From Rhodoflexus caldus (GTDB lineage: Bacteria; Bacteroidota; Bacteroidia; Cytophagales; Thermoflexibacteraceae): 64,000 nucleotides of DNA. The translations under genes and the position numbers were made by a program. This document shows, in pieces, positions 35,401-41,568 of this stretch. Under the pieces are notes generated by a model that was not told the origin of the DNA, did no database searches, and worked only from the letters and a program-made list of their open reading frames with translations. Location: contig NZ_JAJPRF010000002.1 in assembly GCF_021206925.1 (NCBI RefSeq), forward strand, positions 124,001 through 188,000, written 5' to 3'. The stretch's first letter is position 1. Each line of letters starts with the position of its first letter.

Positions 35401-37838
35401 ACGTGTATGTAGCTGTTACGCTCATCAAACCTGCTGACGACAGCTCTATACCGCTCACGGTGGCACACGGCTATCGCAACCTGACAGTTGAGGATGGGAA
35501 TACGAAACTGGACGTAAAAATTACGGCAGCGGCGAAGTCGCGCTCCAATACCAAACAGGAAATTGTAGTGCAAACCAACCGCAAACAATCTGATATTGAG
35601 GTAACACTGGCCGTAGTGGACGAGGGGATTTTACTGCTCAAAAACTACCAGTCGCCCGATCCGCACCGTTTCTTTTTTCAAAAACGCGCGTTGGAAGTAA
35701 ACAGCTACGACCTGTATCCAAAGCTATTCCCCGAACTGAAAGCCTTGCAGCGCAACTACGGTGCCGATTACTACGATTTGGGTAAGCGCCTCAATCCGTT
35801 AGCCAACAAGCGGGTGAAACCTGTTTCTTTTTGGAGCGGAACGCTGCGCACCAACGGCAGCGGCGAAGCACGTTATACGATTGATATTCCGCAGTTCAGC
35901 GGCGAGTTGCGCATTATGGCAGTTGCTGCCAAAGACAACGCATTTGGCTCGGCAAGTACCTCCATGACCGTTGCCGACCCGATGGTTATCAGTATGGCAC
36001 TGCCGCGATTCCTCAGCCCCAATGACGAAATAGAAGTGCCTGTTATGCTGGCAAATACTACTGCCAACAATACACAGGCGCAGGCCAAACTAAGCACTAC
36101 GGGCGCTGTGGAAATTGTGGGCGAGTCGTCGCAAAGCGTTGCAGTTTCTGCCAATGGCGAAAATCAGGCAATGTTCCGCCTGAAAGCTAAACCACAGATA
36201 GGCGAAAGCCAAATTAAGGTAGAGGTAAGCGCTTTGGGTGAAAAATTCACACAAACCATCAATTTAGGTGTGCGCCCTGCTGTTTCTTTGCTGAAAGCCA
36301 GTGGTTCGGGGCGCGTAGAAAGCGGCAAACCGCAACAAATTGACCTGCTGCGCGACTATCTGGCAGGTTCCGTAGATGCCCGCCTGACCATCAGCCGTTC
36401 CCCTGTTATGGAATTTGGCAAAGAATTGAACTATTTGCTGCAATACCCTTACGGATGTGTAGAGCAAACCATTTCTACGGCTTTCCCGCAGTTGTACCTT
36501 GCAGAATTGATTCCCGCGCCGAAAAGCAACCTGATGTCGGTAGGCAAAAGTGCATTGAATGTGCAGGAAGCCATCCGCCGCATACAAACCATGCAACTGT
36601 ATTCGGGCGGTCTTGCCTACTGGCCGGGCGGTGCCGAAGAAAGTTGGTGGGGCAGCATCTATGCATTACATTTCCTCACAGAAGCCCGCAAAGCAGGTTA
36701 CGAAGTGGATGCCAAAATGCTCACTAACTTGACAGGGTATGTAAGCAGCAAAGCCAAAAAGAAGAGCATGGTGGATTATGAGTACTACGATGCAGCCAAT
36801 CAGCGCAAGAAAGTGAAAGTTACGCCGCGCGAAGTGCCTTATTCACTTTACGTGATGGCACTGACGGGCAAGCCGGATGTTTCCACCATGAACTACTATA
36901 AAAATCGCAGCAATACACTTTCCTTAGATAGTCGCTACCTGCTGGCTACTGCCTACATGCTTGCCGGCGATGTAGCTTCTTATCGTAAGTTGTTGCCTAC
37001 ACAGTTTAGCGGAGAGCGCGCCGTTCAGGCATTTGACGGCAGTTTCCATTCTTACCTGCGCGACCAAGCAGTTGTACTCAACGCATTAATTGAAACCGAC
37101 CCTCAAAACGGACAAATTGCTGCAATGGCGCGTCAGCTTTCGCAGCAATTGAAACAGGCAAAGTATATCAATACGCAGGAGGCCGCATTCTCCTTGCTGG
37201 CATTGGGTAAATTAGCCCGCAAAGCAGGAGAGTCGGAGGCTACGGCCGCAATTACTGCCGATGGCAAAAAAATAGCCGACTTCAAAGGTGCAACCCTGAC
37301 CCTGACAAGCAAAGACGTAGCAGGTAAAAAAGTCCAGATTCAGGCACAGGGCGGCAGCCTGTACTACTTCTGGGAGATGGAAGGCTTAAACAGCACGGGC
37401 GCTTACCCCGAAGAGGACAGCTACTTGAAAGTGCGCCGAGAATTTTATGACCGAAACGGCAACCGCTTGAATACTAATGCGTTTAATCAAAATGACTTGG
37501 TAGTAGTTAAAATCAGTTTACAAACGACCAACGGAGCAACCGTGCCGAATGTAGTGGTTTCTGACCTGATTCCTGCGGGTTTTGAGATTGAAAATCCACG
37601 TATCAATTCTCTGCCCGGCATGGCATGGACAGAAAAAGCAACCGCCCCGCAGCACACCGATATTCGGGATGACCGCATCCACCTGTTTACTACCGCAGGG
37701 CCGGGTGTATCGGAGTTTTACTACGTGGTGCGAGCTGTAACCAAAGGCACATTCCGCATGGGGCCTGTAAGCGCCGATGCAATGTACAATGGTGAATATC
37801 ATTCTTACAACGGAGGAGGGGAAATAACCGTGCGCTGA
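32403..37838 (+). CDS. Bacterial alpha-2-macroglobulin lipoprotein with thioester
   Basis: 1811 residues from ATG 32403. Lipobox VLTFACGK. Multiple MG-type beta domains are followed by the A2M region (GELRIMAVAAKDNAFGSAS) and an intact thioester motif GCVEQT, with its cysteine at about residue 1352. The alpha-helical thioester domain that follows contains GLAYWPGGAEESWWGSIYA. Such proteins are thought to trap proteases covalently in the periplasm, protecting the cell. Residues ~391-416 form an unusual Asp/Tyr-rich insertion (YDYEYDYESDYDSYFYG). The usual genomic partner, a PbpC-type penicillin-binding protein, is not adjacent. Confidence 0.95.
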   Translation: MKTSVLRYTIRVIAPLLVLTFACGKFGKNTLTVSGKNFGEEIALQQNLVIQFGEDIVPDSLIDKWLEISYLKITPEVKGKYKWNSRNELVFSPESGFKPSTNYTAEVTDKISSHVPERFKLSDEHVFKFHTPYLTLRSHEIFWAMNTRNQPELRVRMNFNYPVSPETVSRSTKVQVESSEASHKLQTTEPAAAAVIIAITGAQQPDNKPINIKIDAGLTTEGSDYKAEAISFGEIVPDRSDFRILQTETEYDGEQAYVYVYTNQMIGMNADDLKRALIISPQVAYTVELLDYGFLISGNFSTEQSYKLTISKALKGIFGGTLKADAEQQIVFGEVQAGIRFSAKKGIYLTNKGNKNIGVRITNIPQVSVKIFKVYKNNLLSYLRESGAFYQYDYEYDYESDYDSYFYGDFANYGDLIFEKEYATRDLPKVGSEQLISLDIRDDKPFRGIYVVQVQSTQDQWLRANKLVSLSDIGLVAKATGNEVVVMANSIMTAQPAAGVDITLVSTNNQEIATLKTDANGIARFADMKTKAPGFVTAMIFANQGDDFTYMHFKQTQVATARYEVGGMRENSAGLQAFLYGDRDLYRPDETMYLKAIVRDGQWNPAKNLPVKLRVLLPDGKEFISRRGMLNAQGTYETSVQIPASNVTGTYTVELLSGNDVLLQSRNVNVEDFIPDRIKVNTNVDKTVVRTGETVNFSAQAVNLFGPPARNRKYEVEMSLTRKAFTAKQLPDYDFTLSGRTDVYFEQATASGTTNEEGKFFANFRISPAYKNLGVLEGKIYSTVFDESGRAVNRQTKFEVLTQPLMYGIKNFTRYADVRQPVYIPIVAVNHKGEVQSSAKARVVIVRYQWQNALEREEYSQYYRYVSRKKEIVVKDETISLSGTSTTYPFVPMESGEYQIRVAPTGDDMATYAAQDFYAYSFGMATSTSFEINREGLVQIETDKASYQVGEQAKLLFKTPFKGRMWVTIERNEVLDQFFVDTDGRTGSLTLPVKKEYLPNVYVAVTLIKPADDSSIPLTVAHGYRNLTVEDGNTKLDVKITAAAKSRSNTKQEIVVQTNRKQSDIEVTLAVVDEGILLLKNYQSPDPHRFFFQKRALEVNSYDLYPKLFPELKALQRNYGADYYDLGKRLNPLANKRVKPVSFWSGTLRTNGSGEARYTIDIPQFSGELRIMAVAAKDNAFGSASTSMTVADPMVISMALPRFLSPNDEIEVPVMLANTTANNTQAQAKLSTTGAVEIVGESSQSVAVSANGENQAMFRLKAKPQIGESQIKVEVSALGEKFTQTINLGVRPAVSLLKASGSGRVESGKPQQIDLLRDYLAGSVDARLTISRSPVMEFGKELNYLLQYPYGCVEQTISTAFPQLYLAELIPAPKSNLMSVGKSALNVQEAIRRIQTMQLYSGGLAYWPGGAEESWWGSIYALHFLTEARKAGYEVDAKMLTNLTGYVSSKAKKKSMVDYEYYDAANQRKKVKVTPREVPYSLYVMALTGKPDVSTMNYYKNRSNTLSLDSRYLLATAYMLAGDVASYRKLLPTQFSGERAVQAFDGSFHSYLRDQAVVLNALIETDPQNGQIAAMARQLSQQLKQAKYINTQEAAFSLLALGKLARKAGESEATAAITADGKKIADFKGATLTLTSKDVAGKKVQIQAQGGSLYYFWEMEGLNSTGAYPEEDSYLKVRREFYDRNGNRLNTNAFNQNDLVVVKISLQTTNGATVPNVVVSDLIPAGFEIENPRINSLPGMAWTEKATAPQHTDIRDDRIHLFTTAGPGVSEFYYVVRAVTKGTFRMGPVSADAMYNGEYHSYNGGGEITVR

Positions 37839-37851
37839 TTCGTTTGTAACA

Positions 37852-37882
37852 TTGTAACACCTGCATATTCCGACTATTTTTG
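37852..37882 (+). promoter_or_regulatory. Consensus promoter placed directly before the lipoprotein start
   Basis: TTG (37852-37854), 20-nt spacer, TATTTTTG (37875-37882). The ATG at 37888 is only 5 nt beyond the -7 box, so the transcript would be leaderless or nearly so. Confidence 0.5.
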
Positions 37883-37887
37883 TACAT

Positions 37888-39336
37888 ATGAAAAAAATAG
37901 CCTTTTTAGGGTATTTGCTCTGTGGAATTTTTGCCGCCTGTATCCCTATTGTTGACCGATTTGAGCCTGAAATAGAAGTACTTACGCCACTGCAAACAAA
38001 TTATTTCATTCAGGACACCATCAGATTGGTGCTAAGTTTCGGGGATAACGACCGACTGGATTCGGCAGTGATAACTATCCGCAAAACAGGTGATGTAAGC
38101 GGCAGCGGCCAAATCTGGAATCCAACCTTTAACCGCCGCTTACTTGGCAGGCGGTACGACGACACCTTGCGCATTGTCATTCCTGCAAATGTGCAGTTGG
38201 GAGCTTATGAGATGACCGTGCGACTGTTTGATTTTAGCAAAAATCAGCGAGTGCAACAGTTCAATTTTAATGTGTTGGGTGATGCCCGACCACCGGTTAT
38301 CAGGCAACTCGCCCTGACAGGTTTACGGCAGGATGCTGCGGGTAACTATTTGGTTTGTCGTCAGTCGGTGCTCAACCTGACGGGTTCTGCAACAGACAAT
38401 ATTCGCATCCGAGAAGTAAAAGCCGAAATTGCGGGTGTGTTCAGCGTAACGCGCCTCATTGGCAGCGAAGAAGTCCGTTTTGACAACCTTTTTGCTCGCG
38501 ACTTGCGCATTCCGCCAACCGTTGCTGATAACACACGGCTTGCATTGGTAATCACCATTACAGACCAGAGTAACAACAGCACTACCCGTACATTTAACCT
38601 CATCCTCAGTTGCGACGACGAAGCTCCGCAGATTCGGGTGCAAACAACAGAACCGCAAATCAATGCAAACAGAGAGGTTAATCTGATTGAAGGCGATGCA
38701 TTTCGCATTTTGACGGGTACCATAACGGATAACCGCCGCTTAGGTCGTTTGGCTGTTACTTTCAATGCCCTTAATGCAAGACGCGACACGGTTTTCCGCG
38801 CCAATTTGACAGGAACAACAGTGCAGTTGGCTACTTTACTCGGCAATCAGCGATTTCTGCCGCCCGCAAACGCAACGGCAGGCAGCATTTACGAAATCAA
38901 CCTGTTTGCGGCAGACAGTGCGGGCAACAATGCAGAACCTTTCCGTATAGTGCTCAACATCACCAAAGATGAGCCTCCGCAAATCGTATTGGCAGAAGCC
39001 CGTATCAGAGGGGTACTTACAACGCTTTCACTGACCCAGCCTAATGTGTTGCCCATTGGAGCAGAGTTAGTGATTTTCGGCAAAATATTGGAAGACAAGG
39101 CGTTAGAGTATGTACAAATTTTCTGGGGGCCTGCACAACGTCCTGAGCGTGTGGTAAACCTGACGGCAGCACAACTTACCGTACTGCCTTTTGACCTGTC
39201 AGCCCCTAATTCTGTTAATCGCTTCGTAATTACTGAAAGGGATGCGGCCGTAAGCAAGGAGTTTATTTTGCAGTTCCGTGTAAAAGACACTCGCAACCCC
39301 GAAGTGGTGCAGACTTATCGGTTCATTTTGCCGTAA
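37888..39336 (+). CDS. Lipoprotein with repeated Ig-like domains, function unknown
   Basis: 482 residues with lipobox CGIFAACIP. The mature protein contains about four beta-sandwich-like repeats, seen as recurring patterns such as SFGDNDRLDSAVITI, GSATDNIRIREVKAEI, GTITDNRRLGRLAVTF and GKILEDKALEYVQIF (roughly every 100-110 residues). These resemble bacterial Ig-like domains of cell-surface proteins. A role in adhesion or as a structural partner of the preceding alpha-2-macroglobulin is conceivable but unsupported. It has its own promoter 5 nt before the start, so it need not be co-expressed. Confidence 0.75.
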   Translation: MKKIAFLGYLLCGIFAACIPIVDRFEPEIEVLTPLQTNYFIQDTIRLVLSFGDNDRLDSAVITIRKTGDVSGSGQIWNPTFNRRLLGRRYDDTLRIVIPANVQLGAYEMTVRLFDFSKNQRVQQFNFNVLGDARPPVIRQLALTGLRQDAAGNYLVCRQSVLNLTGSATDNIRIREVKAEIAGVFSVTRLIGSEEVRFDNLFARDLRIPPTVADNTRLALVITITDQSNNSTTRTFNLILSCDDEAPQIRVQTTEPQINANREVNLIEGDAFRILTGTITDNRRLGRLAVTFNALNARRDTVFRANLTGTTVQLATLLGNQRFLPPANATAGSIYEINLFAADSAGNNAEPFRIVLNITKDEPPQIVLAEARIRGVLTTLSLTQPNVLPIGAELVIFGKILEDKALEYVQIFWGPAQRPERVVNLTAAQLTVLPFDLSAPNSVNRFVITERDAAVSKEFILQFRVKDTRNPEVVQTYRFILP

Positions 39337-39376
39337 GTCGGTGCACAACGGAAAATGTCCTTCATTGAATCTTTGT

Positions 39377-39421
39377 CGGCAGGGATTTAAAACCACATAC
39401 AGAGATTTTAAGTCCCTGCCG
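39377..39421. terminator. Long hairpin between convergent genes
   Basis: CGGCAGGGA-TTTAAAA (39377-39392) pairs with TTTTAAG-TCCCTGCCG (39406-39421), 16 bp with one G-U, around a 13-nt loop. It shares the (A)TCCCTGCCG core with the elements at 18034 and 20858. No T-tract follows directly. Confidence 0.6.
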
Positions 39422-39550
39422 GTAGTTTATTGCAAGCCGTGTTCAATTAAAAATCGCATGGTATAAGCACACAGATTAGTGTTGATTCTTTAATCCGACA
39501 TCCTCAATCCGAATCCCGAATCGCCGATTTATTCTGCAAGCCTGCTTGTT

Positions 39551-40186
39551 TTAGGGTGCAATCCGATAGATTTTCCATGAACCATCGGCCGCAAACTCAT
39601 AAACGATGCGGTCGTGCAGGCGACTGCGGCGGCCTTGCCAAAATTCAAAATAATCGGGAATGAGCCGATAGCCTCCCCAGTTTTGCGGACGGGCAGGTTC
39701 TTTGTCCGCATATTCGGCTTCTAATACCCTCATTCTGTTTTCCAGAACCTCCCTGTTCGGCAAAGGGCGGCTTTGTTCGGAGGCAATCGCCCCGATTCGG
39801 CTCATCAAAGGACGGCTGTTAAAATACTCATCCGACAGTGCAGGCTCAACCATCTCTACTTTTCCCTCAATGCGCACCTGACGCTCCATCTCTACCCAGT
39901 GAAAAGTGAGTGCAGCAAACGGATGTTGTTGTAAGTCAATGCCTTTTCGGCTTGCATAGTTAGTAAAGAATACAAAACCACTGTCCACGTGTTTGAGCAA
40001 AACAATGCGTGCCGAAGGTCTGCCGTTAGCCCCGACCGTAGCCAAATTCATGGCGGTAGGTTCAGGAATACCGCTGTGCAGCGCTTCGTGAAGCCATTTG
40101 TTAAACTGCTCAAAGGGAGAGGCGGCAGCGTCCTGCTCATTAAAAGTATGGCGTGTATATTCCTTGCGGATATCTGAGATTTGCAT
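39551..40186 (-). CDS. pdxH: Pyridoxamine 5'-phosphate oxidase
   Basis: 211 residues, the usual length. FMN- and substrate-binding blocks are clear: PTAMNLATVGANGRPSARIV, FVFFTNYASRKG, FHWVEMERQVRIEG and the C-terminal signature NWGGYRLIPDYFEFWQGRRSRLHDR. It oxidises pyridoxine or pyridoxamine 5'-phosphate to PLP with FMN, in the cytoplasm. The window has several PLP enzymes, but no operon link to them. Divergent from aroQ with a 47-bp intergenic gap. Confidence 0.97.
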   Translation of the reverse strand: MQISDIRKEYTRHTFNEQDAAASPFEQFNKWLHEALHSGIPEPTAMNLATVGANGRPSARIVLLKHVDSGFVFFTNYASRKGIDLQQHPFAALTFHWVEMERQVRIEGKVEMVEPALSDEYFNSRPLMSRIGAIASEQSRPLPNREVLENRMRVLEAEYADKEPARPQNWGGYRLIPDYFEFWQGRRSRLHDRIVYEFAADGSWKIYRIAP

Positions 40187-40233
40187 AACATTCGTATTTT
40201 AGGCGAAGTTACAACGACAAATCCACATCGGAG

Positions 40234-40659
40234 ATGACAGAAATCATCATTATTAACGGCCCCAACCTGAACTTGCTCGGCAAACGCGAGCCTGAAATTT
40301 ATGGAACCAATACTTTTGAAAATTTTTTTGGTCTGCTGCAAAAAGAATTTAGTAATGTGGCAAATATCTCCTATTTTCAGTCCAATCACGAGGGCGTTAT
40401 TATTGACAAACTGCACGAAGTAGGTTTTAGCGGTGCCGGTATTGTGCTGAATGCGGGCGGACTTACGCACACTTCGGTCGCTTTGGGCGATGCTGTGGCA
40501 GCCATTCCGTCGCCCGTGGTGGAAGTGCATATTTCCAATATTCATGCCCGCGAACCGTTTCGCCACCACAGCTATATCAGCAAATATGCCAAAGGTGTAA
40601 TTGTTGGTTGCGGGCTAAACGGCTATCGGCTGGCAGTCATGCACCTGTTGCAGATGTGA
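40234..40659 (+). CDS. aroQ: 3-dehydroquinate dehydratase, type II
   Basis: 141 residues. The type II signature IIINGPNLNLLGKREPEIYG is followed by the catalytic tyrosine, then YFQSNHEGVIIDKLHE, LNAGGLTHTSVALGDA, EVHISNIHAREPFRHHSYIS and the C-terminal GCGLNGYRLAV. It dehydrates 3-dehydroquinate to 3-dehydroshikimate in the shikimate pathway; dodecameric in relatives. The AroB product feeding it is encoded at 21514-22563. Convergent with the IscA-like gene, stops 12 nt apart. Confidence 0.97.
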   Translation: MTEIIIINGPNLNLLGKREPEIYGTNTFENFFGLLQKEFSNVANISYFQSNHEGVIIDKLHEVGFSGAGIVLNAGGLTHTSVALGDAVAAIPSPVVEVHISNIHAREPFRHHSYISKYAKGVIVGCGLNGYRLAVMHLLQM

Positions 40660-40670
40660 AAATGCCCGCT

Positions 40671-40967
40671 TTATTTCCGATTAAAAACAAAGCCCCGTTC
40701 GGTTTCGCGCTCTTCAAAGTCTATTTCCAGACCCAACAAAAACATCATCTGGCGTTTTTCATACAATACGGGGATGTCTTGTGTGGTGTACTGTTGGTCG
40801 CCTTCGCGCGGTTTGTCAAAGCCCAAGCGATAGCGCGCACCGCCGCAGCCCGATGTGCCTTCTGCAATTACGCGAAGAGCATAACCTTCGGGTATGCCTT
40901 TGTTTTGCATAATGTAGCGGATTTCATTAGCTGCCGCCGTTGTTATCGTAACAGGTTGCAGTTCCAT
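40671..40967 (-). CDS. IscA/HesB-like protein without the C-terminal CxC motif
   Basis: 98 residues. The HesB fold is clear: ITTAAANEIRYIMQNKG, the first ligand region GTSGCGGARYRLGFDKP, and LGLEIDFEERETERGFVFNRK at the end. Typical A-type Fe-S carriers end GFVFNNPNA...CGCG, giving three conserved cysteines. This protein stops right after GFVFN and keeps only one cysteine. It therefore belongs to the short HesB-like group whose Fe-S role is uncertain, or has lost cluster binding. Single gene, divergent from the membrane protein at 41036. Confidence 0.85.
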   Translation of the reverse strand: MELQPVTITTAAANEIRYIMQNKGIPEGYALRVIAEGTSGCGGARYRLGFDKPREGDQQYTTQDIPVLYEKRQMMFLLGLEIDFEERETERGFVFNRK

Positions 40968-40983
40968 GTTTTTTTAACTGAAA

Positions 40984-41017
40984 TTTGCAGCAAAAGTAGG
41001 CAGATTACCTAAATTTG
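40984..41017 (+). promoter_or_regulatory. Promoter candidate for the gene at 41036
   Basis: TTTG (40984-40987), 22-nt spacer, TAAATTTG (41010-41017). The box ends 18 nt before the preferred ATG. Confidence 0.45.
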
Positions 41018-41035
41018 GCTGATAAAAGTGCTTTT

Positions 41036-41557
41036 ATGGAAATACTGACAGAATTGTTGAAGATTATTATCCCTGCCGGCATTGTGCTTTATGGCATGTA
41101 CTTGACCGTTCGTACATTTTTAAACAAAGATTTTGAACGTCGGCTGGTAGAATTAAAGGCAAAATATATTGATGTTACCCTTCCGTTGCGTTTGCAAGCA
41201 TATGAGCGAATGGCGTTGTTTCTGGAACGCATTTCTGCCCCCAACCTGCTCATGCGATTGAATGACAGCGAATTGACAGCCGTTCAGTTGCAAAGCATTT
41301 TGCTCGAGGAAATCAGGAGCGAATTTGCTCACAACTTTTCACAACAGGTTTACATGAGTGACGAAGCGTGGGAAAAAATTCGCACGGCCATGGACAATAT
41401 GGTAGCCATGATTAACGATTCTGCCTCCGAAGTTGCTCCCGACGAGCCCGGTATAAAGCTCGCCAAAGCGATTGTCAGCAATATTATTGCCCAAAACGAT
41501 GACATTACGGGCAATGCCTTGAAGTTTTTAAAAGCAGAAGTTCGTAACTTCCTGTAA
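41036..41557 (+). CDS. Membrane-anchored conserved protein of unknown function
   Basis: 173 residues from ATG 41036; an in-frame TTG at 41015 overlaps the promoter box and is unlikely. One N-terminal transmembrane helix (LLKIIIPAGIVLYGMYLTV) precedes a charged helical cytoplasmic region, with the characteristic LRLQAYERMALFLERISAPNLLMR. Such proteins are common in Bacteroidota with no assigned role. The next gene, a large DUF2339 membrane protein, starts 11 nt after the stop, so the two are probably co-expressed. Confidence 0.8.
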   Translation: MEILTELLKIIIPAGIVLYGMYLTVRTFLNKDFERRLVELKAKYIDVTLPLRLQAYERMALFLERISAPNLLMRLNDSELTAVQLQSILLEEIRSEFAHNFSQQVYMSDEAWEKIRTAMDNMVAMINDSASEVAPDEPGIKLAKAIVSNIIAQNDDITGNALKFLKAEVRNFL

Positions 41558-41568
41558 ATCATTCATGC

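Noticed and set aside
40048-40569. 173-codon minus-strand frame across pdxH start and aroQ
   Set aside because: It is antisense to aroQ, whose signature motifs are complete, and overlaps the pdxH N-terminus in another frame.
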